Assembly: GCA_963729215.1 (NCBI GenBank)
Contig: CAVSND010000031.1
Location: 459,935 to 523,934 of the forward strand
Reading direction: 5' to 3'
From: CAVQJU01 sp963729215
GTDB lineage: Bacteria; Acidobacteriota; Vicinamibacteria; Vicinamibacterales; CAVVIG01
DNA length: 64,000 bases
A program made the position numbers and the translations under genes. Under the pieces are notes generated by a model. It had not been told where the DNA came from. It saw nothing but the letters and a program-made list of their open reading frames with translations, and did not search any database. Positions 42,162 to 50,701 of this stretch are shown piece after piece (position 1 is the first letter of the stretch; every line of letters begins with the position of its first letter).

Positions 42162-42803
42162 CTACGTTTCTTCGGCTCGCTTGCGGAAGTGTTCCCGCCA
42201 GCCTTCCGACAGGCCTGGCAGGGCGGCAGCCCGCCTCAGTTCGTCCTGCTTGTCGTAGTCGTCGTAACGAAGCGAGACGATCTCGGCGACGGTCATGCTG
42301 TCTGACGCGCGTTCCACGAAGCGAACCTCATCCCCGCTCTCGACGGCGCCCTCCCGCACGACCGAGACGTAGAAACCGGGCCTGTCGCTCGCGACGAATC
42401 GTTTGATGATGTCCTCGCGGCCGAATCGAATCGCCAGCTTGAAGCACGGCTGCCGCGGCTGCGTGACGCGAAACTCCGCGGTGCCGACCTGAAACCGGTC
42501 GCCGATACAGACGTCGGTCTCGAGCAGGCCTTCGGTGGTGAGGTTTTCACCGAACACGCCCCACGGGAGGTCGGCGTCCGGCAATTCCGCGCGCCAGTAC
42601 GCGTAGTGCTCGGATGGATAGCAGTACACGGCTTTCGAACGGCCGCCGTGCACGGTCAGGTCCGACTGCCGATCGCCATCGATGTTCAGCGTGGTGACAC
42701 GCAGGCGTCCGTCTCTCGGCGTCTTCCAGATCGACGTGCGAACGGTCTGTCCGTTGACCTCGATGTCGCGCGGCAGGCCGGTGTTGAGGGAGACGATCTT
42801 CAT
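42162..42803 (-). CDS. MOSC domain protein, YiiM-like
   Basis: A 213-aa cytoplasmic protein with a MOSC domain: IVSLNTGLPRDIEVNGQTVRTS, HGGRSKAVYCYPSEHYAYW, WGVFGENLTTEG, and the conserved Cys in QPRQPCFKLAIRF. The Cys matches the sulfur/molybdenum-cofactor-binding position of MOSC proteins; YiiM relatives reduce N-hydroxylated substrates. The ATG start overlaps the upstream esterase stop by one base (TGATG), so it may be translationally coupled to that gene. Confidence 0.88.
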   Translation of the reverse strand: MKIVSLNTGLPRDIEVNGQTVRTSIWKTPRDGRLRVTTLNIDGDRQSDLTVHGGRSKAVYCYPSEHYAYWRAELPDADLPWGVFGENLTTEGLLETDVCIGDRFQVGTAEFRVTQPRQPCFKLAIRFGREDIIKRFVASDRPGFYVSVVREGAVESGDEVRFVERASDSMTVAEIVSLRYDDYDKQDELRRAAALPGLSEGWREHFRKRAEET

Positions 42804-44401
42804 CAGTGCGTCGAGGCTGCGGCCTTCGCCTCGCCGCGTCGCCACGCGAAGTAGCCGTCGAGAGCCTGGATCTGCACCATGTTCGGCACCGGCCTCGCAC
42901 CCGGCTGCGCGTCGAAGTGCATCGCCGTCTGAGCGGAAGCGGAGAATGCCGGCCACGCCGGCAGCCCCGGCCCATTCGGATCGCCCTTCGTCGCAAAGTT
43001 CACCCAGTAACTGCTCATCAGATCGGACATCTTTCTATCTTCCGGCCGCGGCGTCACGGGGCCGGCTGAACCGATCAACGGGACGTCGAGATTCCTGAAC
43101 ACGTAGCCGATCTCCGAGCCGTGGCCCGCGCCGTTGGGCGACTGAGGCGTCCGGTGATCGAAGTAGTAGACGTACGCCTTGCCCTTCCCTTTCTGTGTCT
43201 GGAGCATCGCCCACGCCCACGTATGCCACGCGAACGCCGATTCGCGGAAGATGTCTTTCCCTGCCTTGGCCGCTTCCGCGTCCGTGGCGTGTGGATAAGC
43301 GGCGAGCACGGCATCCGCCTGCTTTCCGTAACCCTGGCGAATCTGCGATTCGAACAACGCCGGCGTCATGCCGGGCCGTGCAAAGAGTGCACCCTCATCC
43401 GAGTTGGTGCCGATGAGGACAGGCGTGTCGTTGAAGCGCTGCGCCTGATACAACTCGTATTGGTCGCCCGGCAGCACGTCGCCGTCGAACACCGGCCAGA
43501 AGGCCGCCTGAAGGCCGGGGCCGAGCGCGGCCTGCACCTTCTCGGCCGGAAGTTCGCGCGCGGCCTTGATGTCCTGTGCGCCGAGTTTGCTGAGGAAACT
43601 CTGGCCGGTCGCCTCGGCGACTTTTAGTGGCGGCACATTCACACCGCCTTCGTTGTCGAAGCGCGGCGGACCGAAGTTGCCCCCGCTTTCAGAAATGGCG
43701 CGCTGGAACAACCCTTTCGCAGCCGGCGACGCCGCCAGCATGCTCACCGCGATGCCGCCGGCGGACTCGCCGAAGATCGTCACGCGAGCCGGGTCGCCGC
43801 CGAACTTCGCGATGTTGGCCTTCACCCACTGAAGGCCCGCGATCTGATCCTGGAGACCGTAATTACCCGATCCCTTTCCGCTTTCCCGGCTAAGGTCGGG
43901 ATGCGCGAGGAAGCCAAAGACACCCAGCCTGTACGCGACGCTCACCAGGACGACACCTTTTTCGGCCAGGCGGGTGCCGTCGTATGCCGGAATGCCCGTC
44001 ATGCCGCCGACGAAACCGCCACCGTAAATCCACACCATCACCGGTAGCGATGCACCGGGGGTTTTTGCGGGCGACCACACATTGAGGTACAGGCAATCCT
44101 CGCTGAGGTTGGGCGCCGCGCCGAACAGCCTCGCGAAGCCTGGATCCTGCATACAGCTCGGCCCGTAGGCCGTCGCCTGACGAACGCTCGTCCACGGTTT
44201 CACCGGCTGCGGCGTCTTCCAGCGCAACGCACCAACGGGCGGTGCTGCAAACGGGATTCCCTTGAACGAGGCGATGCCGTTGGCCACGACGCCCGTGACA
44301 CGGCCGCCTGTCACATTGGCATCAGCGACCTGGGCGCCGGCTGGCGCGCCGAGCAGCAGGATCACGGCCGCGCACGCCGCAGAAATCGCCACGTTCTTCA
44401 T
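42803..44401 (-). CDS. Secreted type B carboxylesterase
   Basis: A 532-aa exported alpha/beta-hydrolase of the carboxylesterase type B/cholinesterase family. The signal peptide ends GAPAGAQ. FKGIPFAAPPVGALRWKTPQ, EDCLYLNVWSPA and the nucleophile elbow FGESAGGIAVSML (GxSxG) are clear; the acid Glu lies near NSDEGALFA and the His in GAGHGSEIGYVF. Secreted ester hydrolase, substrate unknown. The stop overlaps the MOSC start; the nitronate monooxygenase gene lies 47 bases upstream. Confidence 0.92.
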   Translation of the reverse strand: MKNVAISAACAAVILLLGAPAGAQVADANVTGGRVTGVVANGIASFKGIPFAAPPVGALRWKTPQPVKPWTSVRQATAYGPSCMQDPGFARLFGAAPNLSEDCLYLNVWSPAKTPGASLPVMVWIYGGGFVGGMTGIPAYDGTRLAEKGVVLVSVAYRLGVFGFLAHPDLSRESGKGSGNYGLQDQIAGLQWVKANIAKFGGDPARVTIFGESAGGIAVSMLAASPAAKGLFQRAISESGGNFGPPRFDNEGGVNVPPLKVAEATGQSFLSKLGAQDIKAARELPAEKVQAALGPGLQAAFWPVFDGDVLPGDQYELYQAQRFNDTPVLIGTNSDEGALFARPGMTPALFESQIRQGYGKQADAVLAAYPHATDAEAAKAGKDIFRESAFAWHTWAWAMLQTQKGKGKAYVYYFDHRTPQSPNGAGHGSEIGYVFRNLDVPLIGSAGPVTPRPEDRKMSDLMSSYWVNFATKGDPNGPGLPAWPAFSASAQTAMHFDAQPGARPVPNMVQIQALDGYFAWRRGEAKAAASTH

Positions 44402-44448
44402 TTCGTCCACCTTTCTCTGTGCCGTTTCAACAAGCGTCCGTCGCGACG

Positions 44449-45516
44449 TTACGACAATAACTCCTGGGCCTGCCGCCAGATTTCGCCGACGATCTCGGCT
44501 GCCGGAACCGGCCTGGCCATCGCCGCCGACTGACCCGCCCAGAGCTGCATGCGGTGATGGTCGCCCGCGGCGGCCCCCGCTTCCTTCATCAGCGCCGTAA
44601 GCCCCCGCTGAACAGGGTACGGCGCCGGCCGCGGCGCCTCGGGTGCGGCAGCCGCCTTCACGTAGTCTGTCGCGACCGCCCGTCCCGCCCGGCCGGTCAG
44701 CGCGCGCGTCAACATCGTGTCTTCGGGCTCGAGATTCTCGAGCGCGTTCGACCATGCCTGATGGGTTTTCGCTTCCGGAGACCGAAGGAACGCCGTGCCC
44801 ACCATCGCGGCGCTCGCGCCGAGCGCCAGCGCGGCGGCCACGCCGCGCCCGTCGCCGATACCGCCTGCCGCGATGATCGGCACGTCGAGCTTGTCGGCAA
44901 ACCTCGGCAGGAGGGCGAACAGCCCCGCCAGCTGCCGTTCGGCCGCGGCCTGGTCGAACGAACCGCGATGGCCCCCTGCTTCGAAACCCTGGGCGATGAT
45001 GGCGTCTGCGCCCGCATCCCGCGCGCGCCTCGCCTCGGCGAGCGTCGTCGCCGTCGCAAACCACGCGATGCGCTTCGCCTTCAGGCGCGCCACGAACTCC
45101 GTCGGAAACAGCCCCATGATCGACGACACCGCTGCCGGCGCGGCGTCCACAAACGCGTCGCACTGCTCGTCGAGGCCTGGACGCGTGACATCGCCCGCTC
45201 CCGGTGGTACTGGCGGGCCCCAGCCCGCGAGAAACGCACGGGTCCGGGCTTCCGCGTCGGCATCACGCCGCGGGTCGGGGTCGGGGATCCACGTGTTCAA
45301 CTGAAAGGGTCCGGTGGTGCCGGCACGGACCTCGCTCACCCACTTGCGAATCCCGTCGGCGTTCGTGAGCAGCGCGCCCATCGCGCCCATCCCGCCGGCA
45401 TTGCCGACGGCAATCGACAGGCTTGACGGACACGCGCCTGCCATCGGGGCGAGCAGAACCGGGCAACGGAGACCGTATGTCGCGCAGAACGCCCGCACGC
45501 GGTCGCGAGGCAGCAT
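44449..45516 (-). CDS. Nitronate monooxygenase family FMN enzyme
   Basis: A 355-aa TIM-barrel FMN-dependent protein of the nitronate monooxygenase/2-nitropropane dioxygenase family. LLAPMAGACPSSLSIAVGNAGGMG, GADAIIAQGFEAGGHRGSF and IIAAGGIGDGRGVAAALALGASAAMVGTAFL are diagnostic FMN-phosphate-site motifs. Its expected reaction is oxidation of alkyl nitronates, but some members are NADH:quinone reductases. It lies between two type B esterases, which is noteworthy. ATG 45516. Confidence 0.9.
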   Translation of the reverse strand: MLPRDRVRAFCATYGLRCPVLLAPMAGACPSSLSIAVGNAGGMGAMGALLTNADGIRKWVSEVRAGTTGPFQLNTWIPDPDPRRDADAEARTRAFLAGWGPPVPPGAGDVTRPGLDEQCDAFVDAAPAAVSSIMGLFPTEFVARLKAKRIAWFATATTLAEARRARDAGADAIIAQGFEAGGHRGSFDQAAAERQLAGLFALLPRFADKLDVPIIAAGGIGDGRGVAAALALGASAAMVGTAFLRSPEAKTHQAWSNALENLEPEDTMLTRALTGRAGRAVATDYVKAAAAPEAPRPAPYPVQRGLTALMKEAGAAAGDHHRMQLWAGQSAAMARPVPAAEIVGEIWRQAQELLS

Positions 45517-45523
45517 GAACCGA

Positions 45524-47137
45524 TTATGCCAGCTTCAGCACCTGTTCCATCGCCAGGCGGGACACACGATCCGGATCCTGCTCGACGCGGCTGGTATCGT
45601 TGAACAACATCGTGTCGCGCGACGCCGCCGAGTACACGGGCCATTTCGGCAGCGCGGGCGTATTGGGATTTCCCGTACGGGCGAACGCGACCCAGGCGGC
45701 GCTCACCCTGGTCGCGAGCGCCTGGGCCTCCGGCATTTTCGAAATCAACGGCCCCGCCACTTTGATGTTGTTGAAGACGAAGGGAATCTCGACCGTGTGC
45801 GGCGATCGCATGTGGCCGCCGCCCTCCGGCGTTTCCCAATCGAAGCGATACAGAAACACCGGGGCGCCGGCTTGCGCGGCCTTGCGTTTGGCCAGCTCGC
45901 GCGAGTACGTCCCTCTCGGATGATCGGTGGCGATCAGGATCCACAGGTCCCAGGGCGTCGCGTCCGGATGCGCTTTCCTGAACGCATCAATCACGCGGGC
46001 GGGATCGCCGCCGATGCGCTTCGCGGCGCGCAGCTTGAGTCCCGCCTCATCGAGCGCCAGCGCTTCCGGCGTCGGGCGGTCGTACCAGGTTTCCTCGGTT
46101 CTGGCGTATCCGATCAACAACGGAATATCCGCCGAGATGGCCGGGCCGGCAGGATCCCACGGGTGGACTGGCAGAGCCTTGCCGTCGACCGTCGGCGAGT
46201 TGGCGGTCTGGCCGGGTTCGCGCGCCGGGAGTTTCGCGTTCACTGCCGCGTTGGCGGCAAGCAACTGCGCCATGGGAACGTTCTGGAGCTCGCGAACCTG
46301 TCCCCTGGCCAGGCCCAGTTCGGCGAGCAGCAGATCCGTCGCGTGGTTGGCGTCCTCGCGCGTCGTCAGCCGCAGCACCGCACCGCTCTCGATGACCGCT
46401 CGATGAAACAGCCCTTTGGCCATCGGCATCGACATCAGCGTCGCGACCTTCCTGCCACCGCCCGATTGGCCGAAGATGGTCACCAGGTTCGGATCCCCGC
46501 CGAAACGGTCGATGTTGTCGCGCACCCATTCGAGGGCCGCGACGATGTCGAGCATGCCGGCGCCGCCTGAGAGGGCGAACTCCTTGCCCGCCACGTCGCC
46601 GAGGTAGGTGAAGCCGAACACGTTCAGCCGGTGATTGATCGTCACCACCACGACGTCGCTCGTGCGCGCGAGGCTCGTGCCGTCGAGGATCGGCCCGGAG
46701 CCCGAGCCGGACGAAAAGCCTCCGCCGTGCAGCCACACCATCACGGGCCGCCCGCGTCCGTTCGCCAGCGCCGGCGTGAACACGTTCAACACGAGGCAGT
46801 CTTCGTTTTCCGGCAACGCGCCGGCGCGCGCGGACCCCGTGGTTTGCGGCGCGGTCGGGCCATAAGCCAGCGCGTCACGAGTGCCCGTCCACGACACGGG
46901 CTTTGTCGGCGGCATGAACCGGTTCTTGCCGGCCGTTGTCCCGCCGTACGGAATGCCCTTGAACACGTTGATGCCGTCAATCGCGGTTCCGCGGACCGTT
47001 CCCGCGGATGTTGCCGCGGTCACGCTGACACTGTCGGCCGCGGCGAGTCTCGTCCAGGAAGAGGAAGCGGCCTGGGCTCCCGCGATCAGCAGGGCCGCCT
47101 GTTTGACGAAGGTTCTCCGGTTTGACGAGCCGCTCAT
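45524..47137 (-). CDS. Secreted type B carboxylesterase (second copy)
   Basis: A 537-aa carboxylesterase type B paralogue. N-terminal leader MSGSSNRRTFVKQAALLIAG is Tat-like (RRTF). FKGIPYGGTT, EDCLVLNVFTPA, VWLHGGGF and TIFGQSGGGRKVATLM (GxSxG with Gln before Ser) are seen, with the His in HTVEIPFVF. It is 7 bases upstream of the NMO gene, so the two are probably cotranscribed. Substrate unknown. The chosen ATG avoids a TTG four codons upstream. Confidence 0.9.
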   Translation of the reverse strand: MSGSSNRRTFVKQAALLIAGAQAASSSWTRLAAADSVSVTAATSAGTVRGTAIDGINVFKGIPYGGTTAGKNRFMPPTKPVSWTGTRDALAYGPTAPQTTGSARAGALPENEDCLVLNVFTPALANGRGRPVMVWLHGGGFSSGSGSGPILDGTSLARTSDVVVVTINHRLNVFGFTYLGDVAGKEFALSGGAGMLDIVAALEWVRDNIDRFGGDPNLVTIFGQSGGGRKVATLMSMPMAKGLFHRAVIESGAVLRLTTREDANHATDLLLAELGLARGQVRELQNVPMAQLLAANAAVNAKLPAREPGQTANSPTVDGKALPVHPWDPAGPAISADIPLLIGYARTEETWYDRPTPEALALDEAGLKLRAAKRIGGDPARVIDAFRKAHPDATPWDLWILIATDHPRGTYSRELAKRKAAQAGAPVFLYRFDWETPEGGGHMRSPHTVEIPFVFNNIKVAGPLISKMPEAQALATRVSAAWVAFARTGNPNTPALPKWPVYSAASRDTMLFNDTSRVEQDPDRVSRLAMEQVLKLA

Positions 47138-47209
47138 GCCGTCCTCCAATCGAGACGTCGTTGCCGAATGTCCAGCGAAGTGTAGCGCGTCGCGCCTGCG
47201 TTCTGGCGC

Positions 47210-47752
47210 TCACGCGTCGATCAGCGCTTCTCGCGGAAATCCGGCCGCGAGCGCCAGCGCCACGATTCGTTCGATGAAGCCTGATTTCGCTCGAGCATAG
47301 TTTTCCCGCGATTCGGCGTCGCTCCCCTCGTTCAGCGCGGCGAGACGCCGTTTCAGGCGCTCATATTCACGCGCCTCGACGGGATTGTCACGGAGATAAT
47401 CGCGAAAGGCGAGGGTGCGCTGTTCCTCCAGTCCGCCCCGCTCGACCACGTGCACGTGATGGCTGTGAGGCCATTGAGCCGGCTGGTGAAAGAACGGGGC
47501 GAACGAGTCGTCTGCGCTCGGAACGTGCACGTATCCGATAGTCGCCAGGCGGGAGCCATACACCTGCAGCGGCCGGAGCGCCGCGACCGATACCTGGATG
47601 TCGATGATCGGCTTCGCGGCAAGACCGGGGATCGAGGTCGATCCGTGATGATCGACGCGCAGGGCCAGCGTGCCGAGGGCGGCGCGAAGGCGAGCGGCTT
47701 CCGTCTCGAACGCCGCGGGCCAGCCCGGATCGTATGCCGCGATGTCGATCAT
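47210..47752 (-). CDS. GrpB family protein (UPF0157)
   Basis: A 180-aa nucleotidyltransferase-fold protein of the GrpB family: YDPGWPAAFETEAARLRAAL, DHHGSTSIPGLAAKPIIDIQVSV, and a C-terminal FRDYLRDNPVEAREYERLKRRLA. GrpB is related to CoaE-associated domains; function is not established. The ATG overlaps the upstream DUF2007 gene's stop (ATGA). ATG 47752. Confidence 0.92.
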   Translation of the reverse strand: MIDIAAYDPGWPAAFETEAARLRAALGTLALRVDHHGSTSIPGLAAKPIIDIQVSVAALRPLQVYGSRLATIGYVHVPSADDSFAPFFHQPAQWPHSHHVHVVERGGLEEQRTLAFRDYLRDNPVEAREYERLKRRLAALNEGSDAESRENYARAKSGFIERIVALALAAGFPREALIDA

Positions 47753-48114
47753 CCCGGCGAACCAGTATTCCCGGCGTCCAGGGTCAGGTCCTTCAGCAGA
47801 GCGAGCGCGCGATCCTCATCGTCCGCGCGCACCCAGAATTCCGCCGGGCCCATCGCGTAGCTGAAGCCGGTGATGCGTCCCAGGCCGAAGAGATCCTGAA
47901 GGCCATCGCCCCGCACGAAGTAGTCGATGTCCTCGCCTTCGAGGAGAGATTTCGCGAAGGCGATCAGGCCTGCGTCGCCCGTCGCCAGGACGCGGACCAG
48001 CTTGGCGTCTGGCATGGGTTCTGGACCGGGAAGCCGGTCGACGGTATCGACATCGCAAGTCGGACACACCATGACATCCCAGGAGTACTCCTCGCCGCAT
48101 TGTGGACAGAACAT
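47749..48114 (-). CDS. Zinc-ribbon/DUF2007 domain protein
   Basis: A 121-aa cytoplasmic protein. The N-terminal zinc ribbon has Cys 3, 6, 17 and 20 (MFCPQCGEEYSWDVMVCPTC). It is followed by a DUF2007 signal-transducing-type domain (LVRVLATGDAGLIAFAKSLLEGEDIDYFV). DUF2007 proteins are annotated as putative signal-transducing proteins; ligand unknown. The stop overlaps the GrpB start. Confidence 0.85.
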   Translation of the reverse strand: MFCPQCGEEYSWDVMVCPTCDVDTVDRLPGPEPMPDAKLVRVLATGDAGLIAFAKSLLEGEDIDYFVRGDGLQDLFGLGRITGFSYAMGPAEFWVRADDEDRALALLKDLTLDAGNTGSPG

Positions 48115-48127
48115 GGTGGCTCCAGTG

Positions 48128-48652
48128 TCATCGATCGAGGATCGGCAAGTACGCGCGCCAGGGCCCGACCGCCTCGCGGTACTGCTTGGCCATCACTCGC
48201 GCGGTTTGCGCCACGTGGCCGAGATCGTGGGCCACCCAGGTCGCCAGCAGCTGGCGCAAGGTAACAGGGCCAAATGCGGGGTGCTCGCCTTCGAGAGCGA
48301 ATTCACGATCGGACAAGTTCCAGCCACGGAGCGTCGCCAGGTTGTTCGCCCGCAGCTCGGCAAACTCGTCGAGCAGATCGTCAAGGCGCTTGCCCTGGCT
48401 CTCCCTGACCTGAGCGAAGCGATCGTACGGCTCGAACCGCCGATCGGCCGCTTGCGCCAGAATAATCCGCGCGCGCGGGATCCAATCCGTTCGTTCACCG
48501 TGAATCAGATGGCCGAGGTTATCGAATGGACTGAAGGTGTCGGGGCCTTCGTTTCCGGTAATCCAGTGATCGGGCAGACCGCCGAGCAGGGCGCGAAACG
48601 CCGCCGGTGTGCGTTCGAGGACTGCGATGCCTTCGGCCAACTGGAACGTCAT
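48128..48652 (-). CDS. DinB family protein
   Basis: A 174-aa DinB-fold protein: LERTPAAFRALLGGLPDHWI, NLGHLIHGERTDWIPRARIIL, and the C-terminal LRQLLATWVAHDLGHVAQTARVMA carrying the conserved His pair. The HDLGHVAQ motif is typical. ATG 48652 is preferred over GTG/TTG codons just upstream. Fourth DinB-fold gene in the window. Confidence 0.87.
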   Translation of the reverse strand: MTFQLAEGIAVLERTPAAFRALLGGLPDHWITGNEGPDTFSPFDNLGHLIHGERTDWIPRARIILAQAADRRFEPYDRFAQVRESQGKRLDDLLDEFAELRANNLATLRGWNLSDREFALEGEHPAFGPVTLRQLLATWVAHDLGHVAQTARVMAKQYREAVGPWRAYLPILDR

Positions 48653-48661
48653 CAACACCTG

Positions 48662-49174
48662 CTACGCGGTATCCGGACGGCGAAAGGACATATGCCAGTT
48701 GATTTCCCAGGACTGACCGCCGTCGGCCGAAAATGCCTGATGCCAGTGAGGCCTGCCGGGATCCCGGCGGTCCCACTGGAACGTGACCAGGACCGGCCGC
48801 CCTTCATGCGTATCCTCGCCGCGAAAGGTCCCGACCGGACCATCGAAGGAACCAACGACCGGCGGAAAAAGCCGGGCGCCGGTCGTGTCGATCCAGTAGA
48901 TGCGCCAGAGGTTGTCGGCGATGTCGAACAGACGCAGCGACACGCCTTCGAAGAACGGCTCTCCAGCGGTGCGGCATTGGTCGACGTTGCCAAGCCCGCC
49001 GAGGATGGCCTGCATCACGTGGGGCGTCTCGAACTCCACCCACTCTGTCGAACCCACCAGCCGTTCCTTGAGACGGCGATGGTGGATGATCCAGTCGCCC
49101 TGGAGGAAGTCGAAATCCCTGGCGGCGGCCGGCCAGGCGCCGCGCACGCGATCGGGAATTTCGAACAGGGACAT
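48662..49174 (-). CDS. DUF1579-like lipocalin-fold protein
   Basis: A 170-aa cytoplasmic protein resembling the DUF1579/lipocalin-like group: DFDFLQGDWIIHHRRLKERLV, WVEFETPHVMQAILGG, LFDIADNLWRIYWID and a C-terminal WEINWHMSFRR. The alternating beta pattern is that of a small calycin-type barrel. Function unknown. ATG 49174. Confidence 0.82.
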   Translation of the reverse strand: MSLFEIPDRVRGAWPAAARDFDFLQGDWIIHHRRLKERLVGSTEWVEFETPHVMQAILGGLGNVDQCRTAGEPFFEGVSLRLFDIADNLWRIYWIDTTGARLFPPVVGSFDGPVGTFRGEDTHEGRPVLVTFQWDRRDPGRPHWHQAFSADGGQSWEINWHMSFRRPDTA

Positions 49175-49204
49175 AGTGCTCCCGTGCCTCGAAAGTCATT
49201 CTAC

Positions 49205-50059
49205 CTACTCGGGGACCATCGTGAGGAGCGTCACGGTCGGCGGCACGCGAAAGCGTACCGGCAGGATGCTCGTCCCGATGCCCGTTGCCACGAACAGGTG
49301 ACGGCCGCCTTCAACCACGTGGCCGGCGGCAAAACGCTGCCCGAATTGCGACGGCACAACCGGACGGCCGACAAGCGGCAGTCGCACCTGGCCGCCATGG
49401 GTATGCCCGGCGAGCGTGAGCGCCACCCGGCCCGGCACGAAAGGGAACACGTCCGGATTGTGCGTCAGCAACACCACTGACGCCCCATCGTCCTGCACAG
49501 ACGACAGGGCGGCCGCAATATCGTGCCGGCCGGTCCACAGGTCGCTGATGCCGGCGAACCATAGAGGGCCTGCCGGCGTTTCGATCCTGGTGGCTGCCTC
49601 CTCGATCACACGAATGCCACTCGTCTCGAGGGCGGCGCGCACGCGATCGTGGTCAAACCACCCGTCGTGATTGCCTAGGACGGCCACAACTCCCGCCGGC
49701 GCGCTGAGATGCTTCAACTCCGCTGCGATTTCCTCCGGAGGGACCTGGCGCCCGCCGACGATGCCGTGGATCATCACGACGTCGCCCAGGATGCAGACGA
49801 TGTCGGGTCGTGCCGCATTGGTACGGCGCACGACGTCCCGGAGCCGCACGATTCCGTTGAATGGCGATCCGACGTGAAGATCGGTCAGGATCGCGACGCG
49901 CAGCGGTCGCTGCGTCGATAGAGCCAGGCTGATTCGCTCTTCTGAAACGACGAGGCTGGCAGGTTCCAGCCAGAACGCCCACAGCCCGAGGAACAGCATC
50001 GCGCTCGCGACCGCCGTCCAGATCCAGCGCCAGATTCGTCGACGCGATTCCGGCTTCAA
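49205..50059 (-). CDS. Membrane-anchored metallophosphoesterase, YaeI-like
   Basis: A 284-aa protein with one N-terminal transmembrane segment (RWIWTAVASAMLFLGLWAFWL) and a calcineurin-like phosphoesterase domain: ILTDLHVGSP (DxH), LGDVVMIHG (GDxx), GNHDGW (GNHD), LTHNPDVFP and LAGHTHGGQVRLP. All metal motifs are intact. Relatives include YaeI-type phosphodiesterases. The ATG overlaps the stop of the following ClpX-zinc-finger gene (ATGA). Confidence 0.93.
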   Translation of the reverse strand: MKPESRRRIWRWIWTAVASAMLFLGLWAFWLEPASLVVSEERISLALSTQRPLRVAILTDLHVGSPFNGIVRLRDVVRRTNAARPDIVCILGDVVMIHGIVGGRQVPPEEIAAELKHLSAPAGVVAVLGNHDGWFDHDRVRAALETSGIRVIEEAATRIETPAGPLWFAGISDLWTGRHDIAAALSSVQDDGASVVLLTHNPDVFPFVPGRVALTLAGHTHGGQVRLPLVGRPVVPSQFGQRFAAGHVVEGGRHLFVATGIGTSILPVRFRVPPTVTLLTMVPE

Positions 50060-50520
50060 TCAGGTCCTGTTTCGTTCATCTTCTCCCTGATCTCTCGAAT
50101 GCAGATGTCGCAGATGCGCACGCCGTCGCGCCCCGCCACGATCTTGTCGACCTGATCGGGCCGGCGCTGGCAGAAGCTGCACTCCTGTCCCTTCCACAGG
50201 GCTTTCAGGAACGCGGCCGCCTGACGTTTCGTCACGCGCATTCGCTGCCACTTGCGGGCGATGCCTGGGTAAGTACGCTCCGCCGATTGCTCCGCCTCGC
50301 TCGCGCTGGCAAACGCGGCTGTGCCGAGGACTTTCCACGTTGGGCTGCAGTGCAGAAGCAGCACGCCTGCGGCCGCCCGTGCGATCGCCAATCGCGGAAC
50401 GCGGCCCAGTCTCTTCCCGTTCACGACCAGGCTCCCGCGCCCGGAGTGGGGGATGGACTCGTCCAGAATCGCGTACGCGACGACCATCGCGCCAGAGAGG
50501 ATTGCCGGTGGCTGTTTCAC
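50056..50520 (-). CDS. Orphan ClpX-type zinc-finger protein
   Basis: A 154-aa protein: an uncharacterised N-terminal domain (about 110 residues) and a C-terminal zinc-binding domain closely matching ClpX-ZBD (CSFCQRRPDQVDKIVAG, RICDICIREI; four Cys). No AAA+ ATPase segment follows, so it is not ClpX. It could be an adaptor or regulator with a ClpX-like zinc module. The stop overlaps the phosphoesterase start, suggesting cotranslation. GTG is the likely start of the N-terminus. Confidence 0.78.
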   Translation of the reverse strand: MKQPPAILSGAMVVAYAILDESIPHSGRGSLVVNGKRLGRVPRLAIARAAAGVLLLHCSPTWKVLGTAAFASASEAEQSAERTYPGIARKWQRMRVTKRQAAAFLKALWKGQECSFCQRRPDQVDKIVAGRDGVRICDICIREIREKMNETGPD

Positions 50521-50701
50521 GTATCAGGGATCGTACCGCGGGACGAGCAGGGCTGAAACGAAAAACAACCTCGGCGCGCGACGATCCTTCGAACGTTGTT
50601 CAATTCTCCGTGGGCCGCTCGAGGCGATCGATGATACGTGTCGCGCTTCGCCTGCGAGCGCAGACGCCGCGCCCTGGAGCCGGGAGGGCGCCGTGGACGT
50701 G

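Noticed and set aside
45524..47137. True acetylcholinesterase or beta-lactamase for the type B esterases and MBL protein
   Set aside because: Only family-level folds and catalytic residues are visible; specific substrates cannot be assigned.
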